From positions 1,302,001 through 1,366,000 of the forward strand of contig WOFQ01000001.1 of NCBI GenBank assembly GCA_012184525.1: a DNA stretch of 64,000 nucleotides, written 5' to 3'. Positions 20,838 through 32,116 of this stretch are shown one piece after another (position 1 is the stretch's first letter; every line of letters starts with the position of its first letter). A model generated the notes under the pieces. The model was given only the letters and a program-made list of their open reading frames with translations, was not told where the DNA came from and ran no database searches. Both the position numbers and the translations under genes were made by a program. The stretch comes from Xenoacremonium recifei (lineage: Eukaryota > Ascomycota > Sordariomycetes > Hypocreales > Nectriaceae).

Positions 20838-22101
20838 TTAATACCATATGCTCCTTGTTCGGTGGTGTGGAAATGGCTCTTTGCCAGCTGCCTCTAGCTC
20901 TTTCATCTTGTCGTAAAGGAAGAAGTCAATCAATATGGCATTTACGTGAGTATCGGGGTGCTGGCGCTTGATCTCCCTGCGAATCAGCTCAACACACCAA
21001 ATACTACAAGCTATGGCGAGTCAGCCACCGACGACACCAGTTGTCTCGCAGAGACGAAACTCACCACGGAGCTGCATCTCCCAACTCCCGCCGCTCTGGA
21101 GGATCTTCTTGTCCTTGATGTAGGTTGCCACGGCTGGACTGCAGTAGAGGGCACCGACAGAGACGAGAATTTGCGGTATCCGGTAGTCGGCAAACATGGT
21201 GATCTTGTCAATGTCGCGGAACTCGCCGTAGGATTCGCCGTCAAAGCATGCCCACAGGTCGGCAACGAGGATCTGTGCGCGCTTGAGGAAGCGGATCATC
21301 TTGCCGTCCTGGTAGCGGTGCTCGTCGCGAAAGCAGGAGAAGTCTTGAGCTAGGAGGTTGACGAGACGAGCTGCTGAGCCTTTGGCGGCGGAAACGAGGT
21401 TGATAATGGAACATTCGTATTTCTGGAAATTGCGTTCAGTGAGAGCGAAGACTTTCTGGATATGAGCTTGGAACTCACATCGTACAAGACTTGACCAGCT
21501 TCACGAAGACAATCTAGTCGTTCTTGGAGCAATGGAATCTCTTCATCTGTGCAAGACCGGAAGACATGTCTCAATGATTCGAGAGTGCATTCATTCTGGT
21601 CATGCCAGTAGTGAGGATCAGTGATTGGGATGCCTAGATTGTCAAAATTAGATGAATTAACCATGTAAGTTGCCAGTTTTCGAACTGACCCTCTTCAAGA
21701 GCTCGCTGCAGCGACGCAACCAGACTCCAATAACCCGTCCACCGCTTGTCCTTATACTCAACGGCAAAGCGCTCGTCATCCGGTAACTCAGACCAGAAAC
21801 AAAAGTTGAGCAGATCCATGACAAACACAAAAGCCACAGTGCTCTCGTCCTTGGCCTTGGGATGCAGTTCGTGCTCTGACCAGGTGGCGGTCGAGTAGCT
21901 CTTCTCCTGCATCTGCTGGTAGATGCTCTCGGCGGCGTTTTTGGACGCGCGCATATCAATGGCTACGTCGATGCAGTTATCGTAGACGTGCTCGACGCTT
22001 TCGAGGACGCCGGTCTCGGGCTCTTCTTCGGCGGGCGACTTGCCTAGGAAGTGCTGGCGGAGGAGCTCGAGCAGCTCAGGGTCTGCTTCGTCGTCCGACA
22101 T
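20838..22101 (-). CDS. qng1: Queuosine 5'-phosphate N-glycosylase/hydrolase, Q salvage (DUF2419)
   Basis: Releases queuine from queuosine nucleotide so it can be reused for tRNA anticodon modification. Minus-strand exons are 22101-21690, 21633-21479, 21422-21065 and 21010-20838, 365 residues. Family landmarks are visible: VAFVFVMDLLNFCFWSE, KRWTGYWSLVASLQRA, the ITDPHYW block, the FRDEHRYQDGKMIRFLKRAQILVADLW block, the ITMFADYRIPQIL block and the C-terminal HHRTRSIWY. Introns are 54-56 nt. There is no targeting signal. The gene is convergent with the polymerase delta subunit gene. The assignment to the Q-salvage family is firm; exact catalytic detail rests on family knowledge. Confidence 0.9.
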
Positions 22102-22933
22102 GCTGGATTTGGGAATTGAGATTTGCTAGACGTAGATATATGAAGGTGCAGAAACAGGAAATTCGCCTTCACAGGAAGTGTACGCAAAAGGTCGAGGAAA
22201 TGTAAGGCAAGATAAAAATATTTGCTTGTATGTATGAAGTTTGATAGACAAGTCGAGAAGTTCTTATGGGGCGTCTCATACAAGCTCAGGCCCGACGCTC
22301 AGTGTAGCGAATGAGATTCATGCCTGGAAGCAGTCCATGAACGCCCGAGTCTAAAAATAAAATAAAAAATGCCAACTCCCCTAGACTAGCACCTGTCTTC
22401 ACTGCGCATGATATCATGCTGCGCAGTGTTTGCACGTGCCAGACAGGCCAATTGTCTGCCGCGAAGCGATCTTGCGGAAGTGACTGCAGGGAATCGCGGT
22501 GATCTTCTGCGGTTCCGGGGGCTTCACTGCAGGTGCCCCTCCACACAGCAGCATCTTGGAGGCGTCATACAGGCGGCTTGCAGCCTTACAGCGCCTGCCA
22601 TCCACTATAACGCTGAGGTGCTTCGCAGCCCAGACCGCGCTAATGGGGCAAGGCAGCCAATCAAGCCATCGCCGGCCCGGCCCCCAGTGACTTTGACCTC
22701 ATGTCATTGGTCTTTCCCGCCTGGAAGCTCTCCAGCACGCTCTCTTCTCTTTACACGCTCTGCCACCACCATCGCAAGCCTCATCAACTGCCACCTCAAC
22801 GCGCTCAATCGACGCCCGCGCACCGAAACACAGCCTCTCCTCCTCTCTGCGTTCATATGCGAAGCGCCTCGACCCGCCTGAACGCCTTGTCTCGTCCCTT
22901 TCGTCCGCTCGCCGCGCGGTGACGTCGCTCGTC
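22102..22933. other. Divergent intergenic region, qng1 / uba2
   Basis: An 832-bp shared upstream region. Small open frames here (for example 22286-22546) lack a plausible ATG start or recognisable product. Treated as promoter and leader sequence. Confidence 0.45.
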
Positions 22934-25495
22934 ATGGATGCGACAGCGCCTGAGAATCAGGCTGCGCCTGTTGGTGGTGGTGCTACCGTTGTCACAGCGC
23001 CGCAGCCGCAACAAAATCAACAACAACGACCACAGCAGCAGCAGCCTGTAGCGCCGAATCAGATCCCCCAGCGACGACCACCCACGATGACTCGCGATCG
23101 GTACAACCATCAGTCGCTGGGCGCGTCGCTCAATAGCGCTGTGAAGCAGGTGCGTCGATGCCTTCTATTCCTCCCCCCACGCCCGTCATGCGACACGGGG
23201 CCTCGTCGAGTCCTACCGAGATGCAACCCATTCGAGTAGCCGTCTCGAGGCTCAGCTCCATCGCGAGAACGTGCGAGTCCTTCATCTCCATCATCGTTGT
23301 CCGATCGCTCGTCTGAACATGCGGCTGACCCTGGCTTTCTAGTCCCGAGTGCTCATGGTTGGTGCTGGCGGCATTGGCTGCGAGCTCCTCAAGAACCTCG
23401 TCCTCAGCGGCTTCGGCGAGATACACATCGTCGACCTCGATACGATCGACCTGTCGAACCTCAACCGGCAATTTCTCTTCCGTCACGAGCACATCAAGAA
23501 GTCCAAAGCATTGGTAGGTCTGGACGAAAGCATGCCTGCGCGGCTGAGGAAGCTAATCACCGCCCTACAGGTCGCCAAGGACGCCGCACAAAGGTTCAAT
23601 CCCAACGTCAAGATCGTCGCACACCACGCCAACATCAAGGACTCCGAATTCTCTGTTGCCTGGTTCCGCGACTTCAAAATTGCCTTCAATGCTCTCGACA
23701 ACCTCGACGCACGACGACATGTTAACAAGATGTGCCTGGCGGCTGACATCCCGCTGATCGAGAGTGGCACGACTGGGTTCAACGGCCAAGTCCAGGTTAT
23801 CAAGAAGGGCGTCACTGCGTGCTACGATTGCACTCCAAAGGAGACCCCAAAGTCATTCCCCGTTTGCACGATTCGAAGCACTCCCAGCCAGCCCATCCAT
23901 TGCATTGTGTGGGGGAAGAGCTATCTGCTCAAGTAAGCCCTATGCTTCCATGGGAATGCGGGGATAAAGGCGCTGACAACATTCGCAGTGAGATTTTTGG
24001 AGCCAGTGAGGACCAGTCAGCGTTCGACCACTCTTCTGATGCAGACAATGGTGAGTTGATACACACTCTTCGTCATGCATCTTGCACTAACCCGACCTAG
24101 CGCAGGAGATTGAAGAGCTGAAGAAGGAGTCTGAGGCGTTGAAGCGAATTCGAGAAGCTACGGGCACCCCTGAATTCCCTAAAATGCTCTTCGAAAAGGT
24201 CTTCAATGCCGATATCGAAAGACTTCGCTCCGTTGAGGGCATGTGGAAAGAGCGGAGGGCGCCAGAGCCGCTCAACTATGATACCGTGCTATCGCAAGCT
24301 ACCGAAGCGCTCGCCGCCAAGGAGACCGTCATTAATGATGACCAGAAGGTCTGGTCGTTGGAGGAGAGCCTTGTCGTCTTCAACGACAGTCTAGACCGAC
24401 TCAGCAAGCGGATGCTTGAACTGAAGGGCGCCAAGGCCCCTGACGGACCTGAGCCCATTATCACTTTTGACAAGGACGATATCGACACACTTGACTTCGT
24501 GGCTGCGAGTGCCAATATTCGATCAACGATCTTTGGCATTGACAGAAAGTCGAGGTTCGACATCAAGCAGATGGCTGGTAACATCATCCCGGCTATCGCA
24601 ACGACGAATGCCATTGTAGCTGGCCTTTGCGTGCTTCAATCATTCAAGGTACTCAAGGGCGAGTATGCGCAGTCGAAAGAGGTGAGATCCCCATTTATAG
24701 GATTTGATAATACTTGACGACTGACTGATACAGGTGTTCTTAACGCCATTTGCCCCGGCTCGGTTACTAGCACCAGATAAGTCTAGGGAGCCTAACCTTG
24801 AATGCCCTGTCTGCAACGTCTTCAATATCAGCGTCGTCGTTGACTTGTCTCAGGCAACGCTGAAGGATCTGGTTGAGGTGATCAAAGACAAACTTGGTTT
24901 CGGCGACAAGGAGTTTGTTGTCAACAACGATGTCGGCATGATGTTTGAGGCACTCCCCGAAGACGACGATGACTACGACCCGACAAATCTCCCCAAGAAA
25001 TTGAGTGATCTAGGTTGGTTCTCTAATGATAGTATACATCTATTTTACAAGGACTGACATCGCTCCCAGGAGTTAATGAAAACGCCTTCCTTACCGTCAT
25101 TGACCAAAGTGACACGGACACCCTTGTGAATGTGGTCATTGATATACAAGACAGGTGCGTGCATCTTAATGATATACAAAACATGATGTCGAGCTGACCT
25201 TTCAAACAGGGCAATCGACACGGATAAGAAACCCGTGGAGGTTTCACTGGAAGAAGTACCCAAGATTCCACGGAAGCCTCAGAAGGAAATACCCCTCAGG
25301 TTGAACGGCAATGGCCAGCAGAATGGCAAACATGCCCTTGACGACGACGACGTCGTTATAGAGACCAAGGGTGTTAAGCGACCACGCTCTGACGAAGATA
25401 GCCAACCACTGAAGAAGGCGAAGATCGCTGATTCTTCTCAAGTGGATGCGATTGTGGTAGAAGATGCCGGCGGCGCGATCGTTATTGACGACTGA
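22934..25495 (+). CDS. uba2: SUMO-activating enzyme subunit Uba2
   Basis: Catalytic half of the Aos1-Uba2 E1 that adenylates SUMO and carries it as a thioester; nuclear. Exons are 22934-23149, 23343-23513, 23571-23932, 23989-24050, 24101-24681, 24734-25013, 25070-25154 and 25210-25495, 680 residues. The nucleotide fold begins VLMVGAGGIGCELLKN and continues DLDTIDLSNLNRQFLF. The catalytic Cys is about residue 228 in FPVCTIRSTP. Zinc Cys pairs appear in CYDC and CPVC, a ubiquitin-fold domain follows, and the basic tail VKRPRSDED...LKKAK looks like a nuclear signal. The first exon encodes an unusual Gln-rich leader of about 50 residues before MTRDRYNHQS; an internal start at that Met would give a conventional N-terminus. 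The gene is convergent with the SDR gene, with stop codons only 56 bp apart. Confidence 0.94.
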
Positions 25496-25551
25496 CGACA
25501 TACGACATTGATGGCGGAGTAGACGGAGTAGATTTGACGGGATTGCAGAGT

Positions 25552-26641
25552 TCAAGCAGAACTCAATCCACCGTCAAGGTTGAGGACACAATTATTAGCA
25601 AAGGCGTTGGAGGCGAGAAACAGAGCTGCTTCTGCAACTTCTTCGGGGGTTCCCACTCGATGCAGGGGCGTATCTTTAAGGAAGGCTTCTTGCAGCTCGG
25701 GTTTAAGGTCTATACCGTGTTGTATATTAGCATTGGCCTTGGTTGGTAAGACGCAGCCAAAGGCCGGAACGGAAAAGGGACAGGGAAACCGAGGGAAGAC
25801 GGGCTTTGGCAGGGAACCGGGGACAGAAGGACTTACGATCCCACATATCACTGGCTATCCACCCTGGGAGGAGGGCGTTGACACGGATGGATCGAGGGCC
25901 AAGCTCACGGCATAGGGCACGGGTGAAACCTATGGACCAGTGGATGGGATGTGAGCAATGGTCTACGGTGTATAATAATGCCATATAAAAGGAATCCAGA
26001 TGTACGAAGAGCACGGACTCACCGATGACGCCGGCTTTGGAAGCAGCGTAAGCTGTGGCGCCGGAACCGCCTTTGGTAGCCATAAGGCTCGACACGTTTA
26101 TAATGCAACCTGTTGCATGGTGAGTGGTGATGTTGAAGAAAGGGGGAGCTTGATGTACCGTGTGGTTGCATCTTGGCGTGCTTGCAGGCGAGCATTGTCG
26201 CCATGAGGTTTGTATCGACAACATCACTTAGCTCTTGCTCTGAGGTGCGCTTGAGGAATGATGTTTGCGAGATGCCAGCACAATTGACGAGGATATCTAC
26301 GGGACCGACAACCGGGCCCTAGCGAAGTCAACACTGAAGCCAGCAGTTCACCAGAAGCGAACCAAACTCACTTCTTCCGGGGTTTCGGCTCGTGCTCCAA
26401 ACACATACTTGATGCTCTCACGCTGCGTTACGTCCAAGCGAATGAAGCGATGGGCCGCGGGCGTCCGGGCTCCGGAGCCGGAGTAGGGGACGAGCTCCGG
26501 CTCGAGATGGGGCCGGACGGTGAGGGCGGAGCGGCCGAGCAGCGAGAGCACGGCGCCGTGGGCGGCGAAGGTCTTTGCGATGTGGCGGCCAAGGATGCCG
26601 GTGGCGCCGACGACGGCGCAGTGCTTGCCGGCGAGGGCCAT
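25552..26641 (-). CDS. Short-chain dehydrogenase/reductase, 3-oxoacyl-ACP reductase-like
   Basis: NAD(P)-dependent SDR resembling FabG/CBR4-type 3-oxoacyl-[ACP] reductases. Minus-strand exons are 26641-26372, 26318-26159, 26109-26023, 25929-25837 and 25709-25552, 255 residues, classical SDR size. The dinucleotide motif is GATGILG near the N-terminus; NCAG, INVSS and the catalytic YAASK follow, then the proline-glycine segment LLPGWIASDM and the C-terminal LNLDGGLSS. The first Met in frame is at 26641; upstream codons are open but lack ATG. No clear mitochondrial leader, so a role in mitochondrial fatty acid synthesis is possible but unproven. The substrate is not readable from sequence. Confidence 0.85.
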
Positions 26642-27551
26642 GGGATGGGAGAAGGCTGGTCGCGTGACGGGCTCGTGATGGTGAGGGATGGAGGTTGCCG
26701 GCTGGGGCGCGGAGGGTGGGTGAGATAATCGTGACGGAAGGAGCACTACACGAAGAACATCTTTCTTCAGATTGAGTTCTTGTCTTTGCTTGCCTCAGGC
26801 TCCGTCGGCAGATGCCTTATGATTCATCAATGCATGAAATTTCTGTCCAACGAAAAACTCATAAATCCTCAAGACCGTCAAGCCTCAACTCACGCCAGCG
26901 GAGCACATGTCATCATTCATCATATGAAGCTCTCGTCTGGGCCTGCCCCTGGCGGGTAATTCGCTGGGCCGCAAACTGCGCTGCGTGATTGGTCTGCTCG
27001 CCCCCTCCAGCCGCAAGCCATGGATGCGCCCCCGGTTCGGACCAGGAACCCAGCGAATCGAATCCATGACAAGCCTCGGCAGGCGGGCGGACACTTTTCT
27101 CTTTTCAAGACACGGAGACGGAGACGAAGCAGAATCTCCAAACCACACCCTCGCTTGTGCTCTCGCTTCCGTGCTGACTGCGAAGGCACATCCTCGACTC
27201 TCGGTCCTTGACGCAGCCGCCGCCTTTATCCGCGCGCTTGCTGCTGCGTCATTGGATTGGACTTGGACTTGGACTCGAACTTGAACTGGACGGCTCGCGC
27301 TCCCGTCTCCCGCTGCCGCTGCCGCTCCCACCCCTCAAGGCGCCCGGACGCTAGAGCACAGCGACTCTGTCACTGCTGGAGCCAGGTCGCTTTCATCCCA
27401 ACAACGCCAACTCCCCCCCATGTCAAATGTCACCTTGCAACAGACGCGACCTCGACCTGCAACTCGAACCTCCCCTCCTCAAGGCTCAATCTCTTCAATC
27501 CTTGGCCATTGATCTGTCTCTCTGCCGCCAGTCGCTGCGCTTCCTCCCATC
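26642..27551. other. Divergent intergenic region, SDR / LCB phosphatase
   Basis: About 0.9 kb of GC-rich shared upstream DNA. Open frames on both strands here show no family and no supported start; a long pyrimidine-rich leader precedes 27552. Confidence 0.45.
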
Positions 27552-29503
27552 ATGAGCGACTCGCGACGCGATGCCCCGCCGCCGTCGCCCTCATCCTCTT
27601 CGCTTGCGACTGCGACCACGGCGACTGCGCCCGCGACGATAGCCAACTCAAGCCCAGCCTCTACCGTCTCCTCCTCCTCCGCCATGAGCGCCTCCTGCAA
27701 AGAAGATGAAGTGCCCGACGTGCCTGATGCCGGATTGAGGAGCCTGGATCACTGTCAGCCCCGAGTCGTTGTCTGTTCTCCTGGCGCTGTGCTGACGAAG
27801 CTCCCACGCAGATAAACGAGCCCTCCCCAAATGGCGATACACGTTGCGCCAGCAGATGCTGCCCCTCATCCGCTGGGAGACGCCCTACCTCGCCTGGATG
27901 CAGAAGAAAATGCGCACGCCGACCCTCGATGCTTACTTTGCGATTACTGCCAACCTTGGCACACATACTTTCTTCATGATTGGGCTGCCCATATGTTTCT
28001 GGTGTGGATATGCTGCCTTTGGCAAGGGGTATGTTGCTGGCCTCTGATTATGCTCGAACAGGACAGACCCTGATACTGACTGCTCTCACAGCCTCGTCCA
28101 CATCCTAGCCCTCGGCGTCTTCTGGACCGGCTTCATCAAGGATTTCTACTCTCTCCCGCGACCCTTGTCCCCGCCCCTGCATCGAATCACCATGTCGGGC
28201 TCCGCGGCCCTGGAGTACGGATTCCCCTCGACCCATAGCGCCAATGCCGTCTCGGTTGCCGTCTATGGACTGCTCATGCTGCGGGACCCCGAAAACACCC
28301 TGCCCGAAGCCACCAAACTGGCCCTCGAGTTTCTCGCTTACTTTTATGCTGCGTCCATCATCTTCGGTCGCCTGTACTGTGGCATGCATGGCTTCCTTGA
28401 CGTTATCGTCGGCTCTGTCATGGGAGCTGCCATCTCTATATGTGAATTCTACTACGGTCCTCCTCTTGACGAGTATATGCACTCCAGCACCTGGGTTGCA
28501 CCACTCGTCGCGGGCTTGATTATCCTGGTACTGGTCCGGATCCACCCTGAGCCGGCAGACGACTGCCCTTGCTATGATGACAGTGTTGCCTTTGCTGGTG
28601 TTGTTATTGGTCTTGAATTTGGTACATGGACGTTTGGCAAGATTGCCCTGGACCCCTGGGATTCTCATGCGTACGGGCCCAGCACCATTGATGTTACGCC
28701 GCTCGGATGGTTGACCAACGTGGCGAGGATTGTCTTTGGGGTTTTCATCATCTTTGCGTGGCGCGAGATAATGAAGCCAACGTTGCTCAAATTGCTGCCT
28801 CACTTGTTCCGAGTCTTTGAGCAGGTCGGCATGAACATGCCCCGACGCTTCTTCACTCCAGCGAGTCAGTATAAGTCGGTGCCTCCTGGCTCGAGGCTGG
28901 ATACGCTCATCCCTCAGGTATCTGATCTTCCACGTATGGTCGAGAGCATTCGAAATCCGACTACCCGCGGACGGTCTGTCTCGATTGGTCCCCAGAGTGC
29001 TGCCGATGCGTACGAGACGCTGGCGTATCGCGAGCGACGGCGGAGAGAAAGCGTGAGTAGCAATCACAGCTTGAAGAGCCGATCGAGTCAGCTGGAGCTG
29101 CAGATTGGAGACGACGATCGGTCGGGCAAGGTGACGCAGGCCTCAGGGTCCCAGGCGCCGCGGGTCCGCGACTATGAAAGAATGATGACCGACAGCCCAA
29201 TGGTCATGTCCCCAGTTGGGGAGGACAACCCGGAGATTGTGGTGACGGGCGAGGGGGAACAATCGCTGGAGGAGCAGGCTCTGGCAGATAAGGAGATGTT
29301 CTCACAACTGGTGAAGCCTCGAGTGCGGTATGACGTGGAGGTAGTGACGAAACTCATCGTATATACGGGTAAGTGCTGGTTCTTATGGGGGCTGGTTATG
29401 AGTTGCTAATGAGATGCTAGGTATCGCATGGCTTTCGGTGGCTATAATTCCCATCTTGTTCGAGGTTGTAGGACTCGGTACGAATCATCTCCAGATCAAG
29501 TGA
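27552..29503 (+). CDS. Long-chain-base phosphate phosphatase (Lcb3/Ysr2 family, PAP2)
   Basis: ER membrane phosphatase dephosphorylating sphingoid-base 1-phosphates, controlling sphingolipid signalling. Exons are 27552-27753, 27812-28028, 28092-29368 and 29421-29503, 592 residues. The three PAP2 motifs are present: KDFYSLPRP (K-x6-RP), YGFPSTHS (PSxH) and GRLYCGMHGFLD (R-x5-H-x3-D). Multiple hydrophobic helices flank them, and a last helix is encoded by the final small exon (IAWLSVAIIPILFEVVGLG). The N-terminal 45 residues are Ser/Thr/Ala-rich and disordered, and the cytosolic stretch around residues 370-540 is Ser-rich, a likely phosphorylation region. Size and motif order match the fungal Lcb3 family. 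Confidence 0.93.
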
Positions 29504-30104
29504 GATGGGCTTCCCGATGCTCGATAGTCTGAGCACGGGTTCGAATATTGAGAGCTCTTCCTCTCACCTTTATACTTCTATTCTTGCGTCCCCTTTTCTT
29601 TCTTCTCAAGGCACATATATAGGGTCGGGACATGGCGTACATCTTTGGAGAGGAGCATGACGAGGATTTCGGAGGCATCTTTGTAGACCTGGAGTCGTCA
29701 CGGACGGATGAAGGCGCGGAGAAGTGGGTGTCTTCCGAAGAAGATCCATTTAATGCATTGAATGAGGAGTCTAATGTGAACTGGGTTACTTTTGTGCATA
29801 TGGGAAAGGATGATACACATCGTAATTGTGTGCTTTGTGATGCTTTATCAAAGAAAGTGTTGCAGTTGATTCGTGATAATTGATTGGCTCATGCAATGCG
29901 ATGCAAGCTGCAAGGGCTTTAATGGACAGATGCGCGCTAAAACGCGGTCGAGGCGCGTCTCCGGTGGATGACCTCACCCTCTTTTGCTGCATACTTCTGC
30001 GTACGTGCTTGCAGTTAACGACGACAACTCGAGACAGGCAGCCCAGCGCCCAGCTACTCCTGCAAAGCCCCCTCAGGTCCAGCAATCAGAACACAGCCAT
30101 CAAG
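29504..30104. other. Intergenic, with possible small ORF
   Basis: Holds 3' sequence of the phosphatase and the RFC3 promoter, and an 83-codon ATG-started frame at 29632-29883 listed separately. Confidence 0.5.
29632..29883 (+). CDS. Small acidic ORF, hypothetical
   Basis: An 83-residue open frame with its own ATG, starting MAYIFGEEHDED, rich in Asp and Glu and containing a CVLC pair near the end. It begins 129 bp after the phosphatase stop and may only be 3' UTR. No family recognised. Confidence 0.2.
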   Translation: MAYIFGEEHDEDFGGIFVDLESSRTDEGAEKWVSSEEDPFNALNEESNVNWVTFVHMGKDDTHRNCVLCDALSKKVLQLIRDN

Positions 30105-31386
30105 ATGTCTGACTTTGAGGATGAGATGGAGGTCGATGGCCCCGGCCCCTCCAAGGACGTCGTCTTCTCATCAGAGGCTACCAAGGGCAAACGCAGCGCC
30201 GCCAATCTGCCCGTCGAAGCGGAAGATAGCTTGCCCTGGTATGCAAAACGATCAGGAATACTTCGGGACATGCTGCTGACTGAATTACTAGGGTAGAGAA
30301 GTACCGCCCCAACACACTCGACGACGTCTCCGGCCACCAAGATATCCTGGCCACCATCAACAAATTCATCGACTCCAACCGCCTCCCCCATCTCCTCCTC
30401 TACGGGCCTCCGGGCACGGGCAAGACATCCACAATCCTAGCACTAGCCCGACGCATCTACGGCGCAGCCAACATGCGTCAAATGGTGCTGGAGCTCAACG
30501 CCTCGGACGACCGTGGCATCGACGTGGTGCGCGAGCAGATCAAGACGTTTGCCAGCACGAAGCAGATCTTCTCGCTGGGCGGCGGGCCGCGGGCAGGCTC
30601 CCGCATGGCAGGCTTCAAGCTGATCATTCTGGACGAGGCGGATGCGATGACGAGCACGGCGCAGATGGCGCTGCGGCGCATCATGGAGAAGTACACGGCC
30701 AACACGCGGTTCTGTATCATTGCCAACTACTCGCACAAGTTGAGCCCGGCGCTGCTGAGTCGGTGCACGCGGTTCCGGTTTAGTCCGCTGAAGGAGGGCG
30801 ATATTCGGGTGCTGGTTGAGAAGGTGGTGGAGGAGGAGCATGTGCAGATTGGAGGGGAGGCAGTAGATGCGCTGGTGAAGTTGAGTAAGGGTGACATGCG
30901 ACGGGCACTGAACGTGCTGCAGGCATGCCATGCTTCGAGTGAGAAAACCCCCCATTCTACCTTGTATGGTGATGCTTACTGGATATTACAGGTACACCGC
31001 TGAGGCCAAAGGATGCGCCAAAAATTCCAGATAGCGAGATCAAGCGCGAGAACATCACGACAGAGACTATCTACAACTGCATTGCAGCACCACCGCCCGA
31101 CGCCATTTCGCAGATCCTGACCACGCTGCTCAAGACGGCGGACGTGACGAGCTGCCTAAGCACGATCAACGCGCTCAAGGTGTCTCGGGGCCTGGCGCTG
31201 GCGGATATTATCACGGCACTGTCTGAAGAGCTTATGACGCTGTCGGTCAAGCCCGAGACTATGATTCAGTGGTTGGACGGTTTAGCGAACATCGAGCATC
31301 GGGTAGCAGGCGGTGGGAGTGAGGCCATCCAAACGGGGGCGGTGGTGGGTGTGGTGCGGACGGGGGTTGAGTTGGAGGGGAAGTAA
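30105..31386 (+). CDS. rfc3: Replication factor C subunit 3 (clamp loader)
   Basis: AAA+ subunit of the RFC clamp loader that places PCNA on DNA at primer ends; nuclear. Exons are 30105-30238, 30292-30938 and 30992-31386, 391 residues. Walker A is GPPGTGKTS, Walker B LIILDEADAM, the RFC-box VEKYRPNTLDDVSG opens the domain, and the arginine-finger SRC motif is in LLSRCTRFRF. Sequence such as LELNASDDRGIDVVREQIKTFAST fits Rfc3 (human RFC5) better than Rfc2 or Rfc4. The N-terminus has an acidic extension of about 40 residues. Two 53-nt introns. Confidence 0.94.
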
Positions 31387-32116
31387 GGCCACGAGAGGTC
31401 ATGAGATATTGAGCCTGATGTTGTTTGTGGGAGTGCAAATGAATGAGAGAAACACGGGATATATACCTGATGATATGGACATGGGGTCGAGAATGGCTCA
31501 GGGATTCATGCTTATTCAATGGAGTCGCGGGTCGGGACGGAAAACACAATGCTGATTATATACATCATACATGGATGAGAGCGATTGAGCTTTTGGGGGA
31601 TCTATCTGACAGGCAATGTAAGCAAAGCGGCTGTATAAGTGAGACTCCCAGGCAAGTCAGTGTCTGACAGGATGCATCAGGTGAGACACTTGGGACCCCG
31701 GACGAGGTCTGACAGTCGACTAGGATGAGAGAGGTTCTTGATAGACTAGTATCAAATCATCAGCAGTCTGACCCCATGCTGCAATTCCTTCCAAATCCTT
31801 CTGGGGTGATAGAGTTGACTGTGAGACGGTCAGCAGCGCATTCGCAATAGCCTACTAACACGGGATGTCATGCAGCACTAGCCACATTCTCCAGTGGCGC
31901 GCACCCGCCGCAAGCCCGTCCCTGAGCTGGCAATCGTCTCATATCAGCCTCCATATCAATCGATCCAACAACCACAACCGTCTTTCTACAAGCCCGCTCG
32001 CTGCATCGCCGCCTCTCCCCCCCATCCAGCATGGCCCTTCCCTGATCGCTTCCAGGAGAGGCACACGCCCGCTGAACTGCGATTGACCACCTTCCAGGCA
32101 CAAACTCCAGGCGCAA
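31387..32116. other. Intergenic
   Basis: About 0.7 kb between RFC3 and the BTB gene. Nothing coding is supported; a C-rich leader precedes the BTB start. Confidence 0.45.

Noticed and set aside
28105..29067. 320-codon minus-strand open frame
   Set aside because: Antisense to the PAP2 phosphatase exon, which has clear catalytic motifs.
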